From NCBI GenBank assembly GCA_050011155.1, contig JBEKJP010000018.1, positions 8,840 through 72,839 on the forward strand: a DNA stretch of 64,000 bases. Direction: 5' to 3'. The stretch is from Palsa-504 sp050011155 (GTDB lineage Bacteria > Actinomycetota > Actinomycetes > Streptosporangiales > Streptosporangiaceae). The stretch's first letter is position 1, and each line of letters begins with the position of its first letter. Made by a program: the position numbers and the translations under genes. The notes below the pieces were generated by a model. It searched no databases. It was not told where the DNA came from and worked only from the letters and a program-made list of their open reading frames with translations. This document shows, piece after piece, positions 51,128-59,375 of the stretch.

Positions 51128-51568
51128 GGGAAGACCTCCGGGATAGCGGTAATCAAAAGACCCGGCGCACCGTATTCGGCGGCTCTTTTTGGCGAGCGCG
51201 CTGACCATTACCCGTCAGGAAAAATGCGTGGCCCGCTCTCGGCGTCACGACCCTGAGCCTGTGATTTTTCCCTGACTGTACACGACAAAATCCTGGCAGG
51301 AAGGATGTGTTTTTCCGGTAATTTCACGATTAGGGCTATTATAGAAGATCTTAATGCCCGGGAAATAATTTAGCAGACGGTAAAAGTTTCCTTCACGGCG
51401 GAACGTGTGTAGCTTGATAGTTATCTGGCAAGCCCCTAGACCCCGGGTAACTACTGATGAACCCGGTGAGGGCGTCCGAATTCTCTCGGATATGCAAGCC
51501 AGGCGCCAGGGCGCCGCGGCTCTCGTGATTCCTGTTCCCCCGGCAAAAGCCATTGAAAGGATACACGC
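51128..51568. other. 441-base AT-rich gap and structured leader
   Basis: The stretch 51240-51430 is AT-rich for this genome and holds promoters for the L,D-transpeptidase (minus) and ice-binding-like gene (plus). The leader before 51569 has stems CCGGGT/ACCCGG (51443-51448, 51461-51466) and TCCGA/TCGGA. No known riboswitch class could be matched. Confidence 0.4.
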
Positions 51569-52483
51569 ATGAAAAATTTCGGCACTAGTCGCGCCTCGCC
51601 CAGGCGTGCCCGCTACTTGTGGCTGGCGGCCTGTCCTTTGGTGGCCGGCGCCATCGCCGTGGCCACGTTTACCTCCGGCCAGTCCGCGGTCGCCGCGACC
51701 GCGCCGGTAGGTCTCGGGACGGCCGGCAGTTTCGGGGTCCTGGCCGGGACCACGGTCACCAACACTGGCCTGACCGTTATCAACGCGGATCTCGGCCTCT
51801 GGCCGGGCACCTCGGTGACCGGGTTCCCGCCCGGTATCGTGAACGGCACCCAGCACATAACCGACGCGGTCGCGCAAGGCGCCCAGGCTGACTTGACGAC
51901 CGCGTACAACCAGGCGTCCATAGCACCCCCAACGGGGCCTAACACCTCGAGCAGCATCGGCTCCGCCGGCATCGAGACGGGGCCACTCGTTCCCGGTATC
52001 TACGAGGCCACGTCGTCGCTGGAAGTCGAGGGCGCCCTGACCCTGGACGCGCAGGGCGACCCGGACGCGGTCTGGATCTTCCAGGCCCCTGCTTCCACGC
52101 TGATCGCTGACGTGGGCAGCTCTGTTGTCCTCACCGACGGTGCCCAGGCCTGCAACGTCTTCTGGGAGGTAGGCAGCTCCGCCACTCTCGATACATCTGC
52201 TGCCTTCGTGGGCACCATCCTGGCCCTGACCTCGATCTCAGTGCAGCACGGCGCCACCATCGCGGGCCGCGCCCTGGCCCGTAACGGAGCCGTCACCCTC
52301 GACGACGACACGATCACCGTGCCCAGCTGCGCCGGCCCGTCGCCGTCGCCGACCGGCACCAGGCCCATCCCGTCGCCGACCGCCACCAGCCCGACTCCGA
52401 CGCCCACCGCCACCAGCCCGACTCCGACGCCCACCGCCACCAGCCCGAAACCCGTCGGTACCACCTTCCCGGTGACCGGCTGA
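51569..52483 (+). CDS. Ice-binding-like (DUF3494) secreted protein
   Basis: A 304-residue exported protein. After a signal segment (LAACPLVAGAIAVATF) comes a DUF3494 beta-solenoid domain at about residues 45-250: LGTAGSFGVLAGTTVTNTGL, DLGLWPGTSVTGFPPG, DAVWIFQAPASTLIADVGS, NVFWEVGSSATLDT. Family members bind ice or act as adhesins. A PTPTPTATSP repeat stalk follows and the protein ends FPVTG, like a clipped sortase motif without the helix and charged tail. ATG at 51569 follows GAAAGGA. Confidence 0.85.
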   Translation: MKNFGTSRASPRRARYLWLAACPLVAGAIAVATFTSGQSAVAATAPVGLGTAGSFGVLAGTTVTNTGLTVINADLGLWPGTSVTGFPPGIVNGTQHITDAVAQGAQADLTTAYNQASIAPPTGPNTSSSIGSAGIETGPLVPGIYEATSSLEVEGALTLDAQGDPDAVWIFQAPASTLIADVGSSVVLTDGAQACNVFWEVGSSATLDTSAAFVGTILALTSISVQHGATIAGRALARNGAVTLDDDTITVPSCAGPSPSPTGTRPIPSPTATSPTPTPTATSPTPTPTATSPKPVGTTFPVTG

Positions 52484-52498
52484 GGATCCCGGACGCCG

Positions 52499-52522
52499 CG
52501 CCGGGGGAGGATTCCCCCGGCG
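52499..52522 (+). terminator. Hairpin terminator after DUF3494 gene
   Basis: Perfect 10-bp stem CGCCGGGGGA / TCCCCCGGCG with a GGAT loop, 15 bases after the stop. Confidence 0.8.
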
Positions 52523-52683
52523 AGCCGCGCTGTGCGTGTCCCGGGTGTGCTGCTCAGGTGACGCAGGCGATGTCCGGCATGACCGCGTCCGACGTCGCCG
52601 CCCTCGGGCAGGCCTACGCCGGCGCCAATCATGTGCTTACCATTTTGTTACATAAACATTTGAACCCTGGCGCAGGACCTCAC

Positions 52684-53538
52684 GTGATCCCGGTTGTGGG
52701 GAGCATAAGGGGGGCGTCACTGCCCCGGCGGTCCTGGTACGGGATCGCCGGGGCGGTATTTCTCATCGCCTCAGGAGCCATTCATCTCGACTTGTACCTG
52801 ACCGGGTACAACTCGATTCCGACGATCGGGCCGCTGTTCCTGCTGCAGATCATCTCGGCCTACCTGCTGGCCATCGCGATTCCGCTGACCGGCCACCGGC
52901 TGGCGTACGCGGCGGGCGCGGCGTTCGCGATCGGGACGCTCATCGGTTACCTGCTGTCGCTGAAGGTCGGCCTGTTCGGCTTCACCGAGGTGCGGACGAC
53001 CTCGGGCATCGTCGCCGGGATCATCGACGTGGCCGCCTTCGCCGTGCTGACCGCCGGCATGGTGTCCGGCCTGCGCCCGGTGCGCCAGACCGTACCGGTC
53101 GTCGCGAGCGCGTCGGTGATCGCGCTCGCGCTGCTCGGCGTCTTCGTGGCCACGCCGAAGCCGCTGCCCGCGGTGAGCGCGAGCGGTTCCGGCAGTAACA
53201 GCAAGACGCTGGACGCCAAGAGCATCAACGGCGCGCGGCTGCTCACCAACGCCCAGGGCTTCACGCTCTACACGTTCGCCCCGGACAAGACGGACAAGTC
53301 CGTCTGCTACGGCACCTGCGCCTCCTACTGGCCGCCGGTGCCGGGGAACATGTCGGCCGGGCCCGGGGTCACCGGGAAGATCAGCACGATCAAGCGGACC
53401 GACGGGACCACCCAGGCCACCTACGACGGGCGCCCGCTGTACACCTACGTCGGCGACAAGTCGCCCGGCCAGGACGGCGGCAACAATATCAACCTGAACG
53501 GCGGCCTGTGGAAGGACGTACCGGTTACGGGTGGCTGA
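52684..53538 (+). CDS. Membrane protein with C-terminal COG4315 (Yx(FWY)xxD-type) repeats
   Basis: A 284-residue protein. Four membrane helices (WYGIAGAVFLIASGAIHLDL to TVPVVASASVIALALLGVFV) precede an outer domain with two COG4315-type repeats (LLTNAQGFTLYTFAPDKTDK, CYGTCASYWPP; ATYDGRPLYTYVGDKSPGQ), known from lipoproteins of unknown function. GTG at 52684 was chosen because the region 52629-52668 is AT-rich and promoter-like; an in-frame GTG at 52558 would read across it. The start is uncertain. Confidence 0.72.
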   Translation: MIPVVGSIRGASLPRRSWYGIAGAVFLIASGAIHLDLYLTGYNSIPTIGPLFLLQIISAYLLAIAIPLTGHRLAYAAGAAFAIGTLIGYLLSLKVGLFGFTEVRTTSGIVAGIIDVAAFAVLTAGMVSGLRPVRQTVPVVASASVIALALLGVFVATPKPLPAVSASGSGSNSKTLDAKSINGARLLTNAQGFTLYTFAPDKTDKSVCYGTCASYWPPVPGNMSAGPGVTGKISTIKRTDGTTQATYDGRPLYTYVGDKSPGQDGGNNINLNGGLWKDVPVTGG

Positions 53539-53558
53539 AAGCCGGGTAAACCCGACAG

Positions 53559-54077
53559 GTGGCCGTCCCCTTCCCGGAACCCACCGCCCCCGCTAGTTCC
53601 CGCACCGAGGTCTTCCTCCGCTACCTGGATTTCTTCCGCTCGCGGCTGACCGCCAAGGTGCTCGAGCTGCCGGAAGAAGAGCAGCGGCGCAGCAGGCTGC
53701 CGTCCGGCTGGACACCGCTCGAGCTGGTCAAGCACCTGCGCTACGTCGAGCTGCGCTGGCTGGAGTGGGGTTTCGAGGGCCGGGACGTGGGCGACCCGTG
53801 GGCCGACCACCAGGGCGGCCGGGAAGGCCGCTGGGCGGTCGGTCCGGACGAGACCGCCGCGACCTTGCTGAACGGACTGCACGTCCAGGCGGCGCGGAGC
53901 CGCGCCATCATCTCGGCCCACGCCCTCGACGAAGTGGGCGAGCTGGGGGAGCGCTGGGACGGCGCCGACCCGGCGACCCTGGAGCGGGTGCTGCTTCACC
54001 TGCTCCAGGAGTACGCCAGGCACGTCGGCCACCTGGACGTGGTGGCCGAGCTCGCGGTCGGCCGCTCGGGAGAATGA
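53559..54077 (+). CDS. DinB superfamily protein (DUF664-type)
   Basis: A 172-residue DinB-like four-helix protein. The three metal-ligand positions fit LVKHLRYVELRW, and LLQEYARHVGHLDVVAEL near the C-terminus, which is the hallmark of DUF664/mycothiol-dependent enzymes. Such proteins may conjugate mycothiol to toxic compounds. GTG at 53559 lies 20 bases after the preceding stop. Confidence 0.82.
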   Translation: MAVPFPEPTAPASSRTEVFLRYLDFFRSRLTAKVLELPEEEQRRSRLPSGWTPLELVKHLRYVELRWLEWGFEGRDVGDPWADHQGGREGRWAVGPDETAATLLNGLHVQAARSRAIISAHALDEVGELGERWDGADPATLERVLLHLLQEYARHVGHLDVVAELAVGRSGE

Positions 54078-54081
54078 CCGG

Positions 54082-54927
54082 TCAGCTGGCCTTATCGGGC
54101 ACGCAGTGGTTCAGGCACTCGCCCAGCCCCTCGATCCAGGTCCGCAGCACGTTGCCTGGCCGCAGGTAGACCGGCGGCTTGCGGGCGTCGCCCACCCCGC
54201 CGCAGGTGCCGGTGGCGATCAGGTCACCGGGCCGCAGGGTGATCGCCTGGCTGGCGTAGGAGACGATCTCGGCTGGTGAGAAGAGCAGGTCCGAGGTGCG
54301 CGACTGCTGCATCACGGCGCCGTCGACCTCGCACCGCACCTCCAGGTCGGCCGCGTCGCCGACGTCGCCCGGCGTGACCAGGTAAGGCCCGGCCGGCGTG
54401 GAGCGCTCGAACATCTTGCCCTGCAGCCACTGCAGCGTGCGCCGCTGCCAGTCGCGCATCGACACGTCGTTGACCACCGTGTACCCGGCGATGGCCCCCC
54501 GGGCCTCTTCCGGCGTGGCCCGGTACACCGGCCGGCCGATGACCACGCCGAGCTCGACCTCCCAGTCGACCCGCTCGCTCACCGAGGGGATCGCGATGTC
54601 GTCGTGCGGACCGGTCAGGGTCTCGGCGAACTTCGCGAACAGCGTCGGGTACTCGGGCAGCTCACGCCCGGTCTCCAGGATGTGCGACCGGTAGTTCAGC
54701 CCCACGCAGATGATCTTGCCGGGCCGGGGGACCACCGGCGCGAAGTCAGCCTCGGCCACCGGCACCGGCGACGCTCCCTCGCGGGCCAGTCCCGGGCCCT
54801 GCTCATTCCCGGCGCCGCCCCGGGACAGCAACTCCCCGACGTCGGCGGCGGCCAGCGGTATGAGCACGTCACCGTCCAGCCGGGCGGCCGTGGTCCCGTC
54901 CTCGGTCCTGATCGTGGCGAATCGCAT
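54082..54927 (-). CDS. Fumarylacetoacetate hydrolase family protein
   Basis: A 281-residue FAH-family enzyme with KIICVGLNYRSHILETG, FAKFAETLTGPHDDIAIP, DWEVELGVVIGRPV (metal-binding acidic residues) and GDLIATGTCGGVG. Relatives hydrolyse C-C bonds or isomerise acylpyruvates. It is divergent from a fused FAH-RraA gene in the 3,4-dihydroxyphenylacetate cluster, 64 bases apart, so it may supply an isomerase or hydrolase step of the same pathway. It is convergent with the DinB gene, 4 bases away. Confidence 0.87.
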   Translation of the reverse strand: MRFATIRTEDGTTAARLDGDVLIPLAAADVGELLSRGGAGNEQGPGLAREGASPVPVAEADFAPVVPRPGKIICVGLNYRSHILETGRELPEYPTLFAKFAETLTGPHDDIAIPSVSERVDWEVELGVVIGRPVYRATPEEARGAIAGYTVVNDVSMRDWQRRTLQWLQGKMFERSTPAGPYLVTPGDVGDAADLEVRCEVDGAVMQQSRTSDLLFSPAEIVSYASQAITLRPGDLIATGTCGGVGDARKPPVYLRPGNVLRTWIEGLGECLNHCVPDKAS

Positions 54928-54991
54928 AGCGCGACTCTAGCGCCCGGGCCGCTGGCTAGGCAGCCGCCATTCATATATGATTTTGCTCACC

Positions 54992-56434
54992 ATGAGTGCC
55001 CTCGAGCGCGTTCCTGGCCAGGTCGTCGCGGTGCATCTCAGCTACCGCAGCCGGGCGGCCGAGCGCGGCACCACCCCAGCCTGGCCGTCCTACTTCCTCA
55101 AGCCGCTGTCCACGCTGGCCGACAGCGGCGCCCCGGTCGCCCGGCCGCCCGGCTGCGAACTGCTCGCCTTCGAGGGCGAGGTGGCCCTGGTCATCGGCCG
55201 CCGCGCCCGCCGGGTCAGCCGCGCGGATGGCTGGGATCACGTGGGCTGGATCACCGCCGCCAACGACTTCGGCGTCTACGACCTGCGCTACGCCGACCGC
55301 GGCGCCAACGTGCGCTCCAAGGGGATCGACGGCTTCACCCCGCTCGGCCCGCGGCTGATCGACGCGCGCGCCGTCGACCTGGCCGAGGTCCGGCTCCGCA
55401 CCTGGGTCAACGGCGAACTGGCCCAGGACGCCTGGCCGGCCGCCGACATGCTGTTCGGCTTCGGTGAGATCGTCGCCGACCTGTCCCGGCTGCTCACCCT
55501 GGAGCCCGGCGACATCATCCTGACCGGGACACCCACCGGGTCGACCGTGGTCACCCCGGGCGACGTGGTGGAGGTCGAGGTCACGGCCGGCGACCAGTCC
55601 TCAGGCCGGCTACGGAGTCCCGTCACCGAGGCGGGCTATTCCCTGGGCTCGTTCGGTGCCATGCCCAGGGTCACCGACGCCGAGCGGGACGCGGCCTACG
55701 GCGCTCGCGGTGCGCCGGCCGCCGGCCAGCCGGACCAGGCTGACCTCCTGGCCGGGCTGCGCGCGGTCTCCACCGCCACCCTGGCCTCGCTGCTGCGTAA
55801 GCGCGGGCTTAACGGCCTGACCCTGGACGGGCTGCGCTCCACCCGCCCGGGTACCCGGCTGGCCGGCTACGCCAGGACGGTCCGCTACCTGCCGCTGCGC
55901 GAGGACCTGATGGACCGCTACGCCGGGCTGAACGCGCAGAAGCAGGCGATCGAGGAGATCCGCCCGGGCGAGGTGCTGGTCATCGAGGCCCGCGGCGAGA
56001 CCACCGCGGGCACCATCGGCGACATCCTCGCGCTGCGCGCCCAGGTCCGCGGCGCGGCCGGGATCGTCACCGACGGGGCGATCAGGGACAGCGCGGCGCT
56101 GGCCCGGCTGGAGATCCCGGCCTACCACGCGGCCGTCCATCCGGCCGTGCTCGGCCGGCGCCACGTCCCGTGGGAAACCCAGGTCACGGTGGCCTGCGCC
56201 GGGGTGACCATCCAGCCCGGCGACATCCTGGCCGGCGACGCCGACGGCGTGGTCGTGCTCCCGCCCGCGCTCGCGGCCGAGGTGCTGGCGCAGGCACGCG
56301 AACAGGAGCGCCAGGAGGAGTTCATCGCCGCCCAGGTTGCCCGGGGCGAGTCCATCGACGGCCTCTACCCCCTGACCGACCGCACCCGCCCCGCCTACCA
56401 GGCCTGGCTCCGCGGACGAGGTGATGCCGGATGA
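54992..56434 (+). CDS. Fusion of FAH-family isomerase/decarboxylase and RraA-like aldolase domains
   Basis: A 480-residue bifunctional protein. Residues 1-225 are a FAH/HpaG-type domain (FAFDGEVALVIG-like LLAFEGEVALVIGRRARRVS; NDFGVYDLRYADRGAN; DIILTGTPTGSTVV), which in this pathway isomerises and decarboxylates the ring-cleavage product. Residues about 255-450 are RraA-like (LRAVSTATLASLLRKRG; AGIVTDGAIRDSAALARL), a group that includes 4-hydroxy-4-methyl-2-oxoglutarate-type aldolases. ATG at 54992 is preferred; ATG 54977 is possible and a TATATGAT box just upstream suggests a leaderless mRNA. It overlaps the dehydrogenase by ATGA. Confidence 0.83.
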   Translation: MSALERVPGQVVAVHLSYRSRAAERGTTPAWPSYFLKPLSTLADSGAPVARPPGCELLAFEGEVALVIGRRARRVSRADGWDHVGWITAANDFGVYDLRYADRGANVRSKGIDGFTPLGPRLIDARAVDLAEVRLRTWVNGELAQDAWPAADMLFGFGEIVADLSRLLTLEPGDIILTGTPTGSTVVTPGDVVEVEVTAGDQSSGRLRSPVTEAGYSLGSFGAMPRVTDAERDAAYGARGAPAAGQPDQADLLAGLRAVSTATLASLLRKRGLNGLTLDGLRSTRPGTRLAGYARTVRYLPLREDLMDRYAGLNAQKQAIEEIRPGEVLVIEARGETTAGTIGDILALRAQVRGAAGIVTDGAIRDSAALARLEIPAYHAAVHPAVLGRRHVPWETQVTVACAGVTIQPGDILAGDADGVVVLPPALAAEVLAQAREQERQEEFIAAQVARGESIDGLYPLTDRTRPAYQAWLRGRGDAG

Positions 56435-57924
56435 CCACGCCACCGGGCCTCCCGGCCAAGCTGGAACACTTCATCAACGGCGCGTCCGCGCCCAGCGCCG
56501 ACGGCGCCACGTTCGAGGTGGCCGACCCGGTGACCAACGAGCCGTACGCCATCGTGGCGTCCGGCGGCGCCGCCGACATCGACCGGGCGGTGGACGCGGC
56601 CCGGACCGCGTTCCGCGACGGACCGTGGCCGGACCTGCCCGCCCGGGAACGGGCCCGGGCCCTGAACCGGATCGCGGACGGGATCGAGGGCCGCGCCACC
56701 CGGATCGCCGAACTCGAGACGTTCGACACCGGCCTGCCCATCACCCAGGCCCGCGGCCAGGCCGCCCGGGCGGCGGAGAACTTCCGGTTCTTCGCCGATA
56801 TGACCGTGACCATGCACGAGGACGCCTTCCGTGCCCCCGGGCAGCAGTTCGGCTACGTGATCCGCAAGCCGGCCGGGGTCGCGGGCCTGATCACCCCGTG
56901 GAACACGCCGTTCATGCTGGAGACCTGGAAGCTCGCGCCCGCGCTGGCCGCGGGCTGCCCGGTGGTGCTCAAGCCGGCCGAGTGGACGCCGCTGTCGGCC
57001 AGCCTGCTGCCGGAGATCATGGCCGAGGCCGGCCTGCCCGACGGCGTGTTCAACCTGGTGCACGGCATCGGCGAGGTGGCCGGCGCGGCGCTGGTCGCAC
57101 ACCCGGGCGTGCCCCGCATCTCGTTCACCGGCGAGACCACGACCGGGCAGACGATCATGGCCGCGGCGGCGCCGCACCTCAAGGGCCTGTCCATGGAACT
57201 GGGCGGCAAGTCCCCGTGCGTGATCTTCGCCGACGCCGACCTGGACCAGGCGATCGACAGCGCCCTGTTCGGCGTGTTCTCGCTGAACGGCGAGCGGTGC
57301 ACGGCCGGATCCAGGATTTTGGCCGAACGGGCCATCTACGACGCCCTGGTCACCCGGCTTGCCGATCGGGCCAGTCGCATCCGGGTGGGCGATCCCGCTG
57401 ATCCCCGCACCGAGATCGGCGCCCTGGTGCACCCGGAGCACTACGCGCGCGTGCTCGGGTACGTGCGAGCCGGGCTCGGCGAGGGCGCCCGGCTGGTCGC
57501 GGGCGGCGCCCGCCCCGACAGCCTCGTAGGCGGAAACTACCTCGCCGCCACGGTGTTCGCCGACGTCGAGCCGCACATGCGTATCTTCCGCGAGGAGATC
57601 TTCGGCCCGGTGGTGTGCGTCACCCCGTTCGGCGACGAGGCCGAGGCGGTCCGGCTGGCCAACGCGACCGCCTACGGCCTGGCCGCCTACATCTGGACCA
57701 CCGACCTGGCCCGGGCGCACCGGGTCGCGCACGCGGTCGAGTCCGGCATGACCTGGGTCAACTCGCACAACGTGCGCGACCTGCGGACCCCGTTCGGCGG
57801 CGTGAAGGCGAGCGGCGTCGGCCGCGAGGGCGGCCCGCACAGCCTGGAGTTCTACACCGAGTCCCGGATCGTCCACATCCCGCTCGGCGACACTCACGTA
57901 CCCCGGTTCGGAGCCCCGCCATGA
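56431..57924 (+). CDS. hpaE: 5-carboxymethyl-2-hydroxymuconate semialdehyde dehydrogenase-like aldehyde dehydrogenase
   Basis: A 497-residue NAD(P)-dependent aldehyde dehydrogenase with a full active site: ITPWNTPFMLETWKLAPALA for cofactor, ELGGKSPCVIF with the general-base Glu and NGERCTAGSR with the nucleophilic Cys. Its position between the FAH-RraA fusion and the extradiol dioxygenase identifies the HpaE step, oxidation of the ring-cleavage semialdehyde. It overlaps both neighbours by 4 bases. The name rests on context as well as family. Confidence 0.87.
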   Translation: MTTPPGLPAKLEHFINGASAPSADGATFEVADPVTNEPYAIVASGGAADIDRAVDAARTAFRDGPWPDLPARERARALNRIADGIEGRATRIAELETFDTGLPITQARGQAARAAENFRFFADMTVTMHEDAFRAPGQQFGYVIRKPAGVAGLITPWNTPFMLETWKLAPALAAGCPVVLKPAEWTPLSASLLPEIMAEAGLPDGVFNLVHGIGEVAGAALVAHPGVPRISFTGETTTGQTIMAAAAPHLKGLSMELGGKSPCVIFADADLDQAIDSALFGVFSLNGERCTAGSRILAERAIYDALVTRLADRASRIRVGDPADPRTEIGALVHPEHYARVLGYVRAGLGEGARLVAGGARPDSLVGGNYLAATVFADVEPHMRIFREEIFGPVVCVTPFGDEAEAVRLANATAYGLAAYIWTTDLARAHRVAHAVESGMTWVNSHNVRDLRTPFGGVKASGVGREGGPHSLEFYTESRIVHIPLGDTHVPRFGAPP

Positions 57925-59375
57925 GCCCGGAGAACCCGGCACCCCCGGATATCGTCCGTGCGGCCTACGCCGAGCTCGTCGTCACCGACCTGGCCGAATC
58001 GCGGCGGTTCTGGGTGGACCTGCTCGGCTTCGTGGTCAGCGCCGACACCGGCGATGCGCTGTACCTACGCGGCTACGACGAGCTCATCCATCACAACCTG
58101 ATCCTGCGCCAGGGCGACCAGGCCGCGGCCGCGCGACTGGCCTTCCGGGTGCGCGCGGCGGCCGACCTGGACCGGGCCGAGGCGTTCTACGCCGCCCTCG
58201 GCTCGCGCACGGCCCGGGTGCCGGCCGGGGTCACGCCCGGCGTGGGCGAGGCGGTCCGGGTCGAGGATCCGCTCGGTTTCACGGCCGAGTTCTTCGCCGC
58301 CGCGGACGGGGCCGAGCGTCTGCAGCAGCGCTACGACCTGCGGCGCGGTGCCGAGCCGGCCAGGCTCGACCACTTCAACCTGGTGGTTTCCGACGTGCGC
58401 GCGGCGTATGAGTACTACACCTCGCTCGGCTTCGGCCTGTCCGAGACGATCGAGGACGAGAACACCCTGTACGCCGCGTGGATGTTCCGCAAGCAGACCG
58501 TGCACGACGTGGCGTTCACCGGGGGAGCCGGGCCGCGGCTGCACCACGTGGCGTTCTTCGTCCACGAATCGCACCAGGTGCTGCGGATCTGCGACATTCT
58601 CGGCTCGCTGCACGAGGAGTTCCTGATCGAGCGCGGCCCCGGCCGGCACGGCGTGTCCAACGCCTTCTACGTCTACCTGCGCGACCCCGACGGGCACCGG
58701 GTGGAGCTCTACACCAGCGACTACTACACCGGCGACCCCGGCCACCCGGTACTGCGCTGGTCGGTCCGCGACCCGCGCCGCCGCGACTTCTGGGGCCACC
58801 CGGTCGTCGAGTCCTGGTACTCCGAGGCCAGCGCCGTCCTCGACCTGGACGGCCGTCCGCGCCCCCTAATCCGGCCGGACCAGCCCGCTGAGGTCCACGT
58901 GGGCGCGGACGGCTTCACCCGGTTACGCGGCTACCCCTCGATCCGTTCGACCGTCAGCTCGCCGTCGGCGTCGCGGGCGCGGAGCACCTTCTTGTCGAAC
59001 TTGCCGACGGCGGTCTTCGGGATCTCGGTGACGAACGTCCAGTTCTCCGGCACCTGCCAGCGCGCGACCTTGCCGGCCAGGAAGGCGGCCAGTTCCGCCC
59101 CGTCGGCCTTGGCCCCGGCCCGCAGCACCACGCAGGCCAGCGGCCGCTCGCCCCAGCGCTTGTCCGGGATCCCGATCACCGCCGCCTCCTGCACCGCCGG
59201 GTGCGCCATCAGCTCGTTCTCCAGCTCCACCGAGGAGATCCACTCCCCGCCGGACTTGATCACGTCCTTGATCCGGTCGGTGATGGTGAAGAAGCCCCGT
59301 TCGTCGAGCGTACCCACGTCTCCGGTGCGCAGCCAGCCGTCGCGGAACTTATCCGGGGCCGGGTCGTGGTGGTAG
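57921..59375 (+). CDS. hpaD: 3,4-dihydroxyphenylacetate 2,3-dioxygenase, with antisense C-terminal extension
   Basis: The first 335 residues are a type I extradiol dioxygenase of the HpaD (HPCD) group, which cleaves homoprotocatechuate. Metal ligands are His151 (LDHFNLVV), His209 (LHHVAFFV) and Glu262 (HRVELYTSDYY), with the acid-base His195 (TVHDVAF). All four are offset by the same 4-5 residues from the well-studied enzyme (His155, His200, His214, Glu267). The natural end should be near ADGFTRLRGY (58930), but no stop occurs and the frame continues for about 148 residues to 59375, antisense to the acyl-CoA synthetase. The tail is Ser/Arg-rich and looks non-native. Confidence 0.85.
   Translation: MSPENPAPPDIVRAAYAELVVTDLAESRRFWVDLLGFVVSADTGDALYLRGYDELIHHNLILRQGDQAAAARLAFRVRAAADLDRAEAFYAALGSRTARVPAGVTPGVGEAVRVEDPLGFTAEFFAAADGAERLQQRYDLRRGAEPARLDHFNLVVSDVRAAYEYYTSLGFGLSETIEDENTLYAAWMFRKQTVHDVAFTGGAGPRLHHVAFFVHESHQVLRICDILGSLHEEFLIERGPGRHGVSNAFYVYLRDPDGHRVELYTSDYYTGDPGHPVLRWSVRDPRRRDFWGHPVVESWYSEASAVLDLDGRPRPLIRPDQPAEVHVGADGFTRLRGYPSIRSTVSSPSASRARSTFLSNLPTAVFGISVTNVQFSGTCQRATLPARKAASSAPSALAPARSTTQASGRSPQRLSGIPITAASCTAGCAISSFSSSTEEIHSPPDLITSLIRSVMVKKPRSSSVPTSPVRSQPSRNLSGAGSWW

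Noticed and set aside
51400..51568. c-di-AMP (ydaO) or c-di-GMP riboswitch
   Set aside because: A TCCGAAT-like piece recalls ydaO, but the other conserved blocks were not found.
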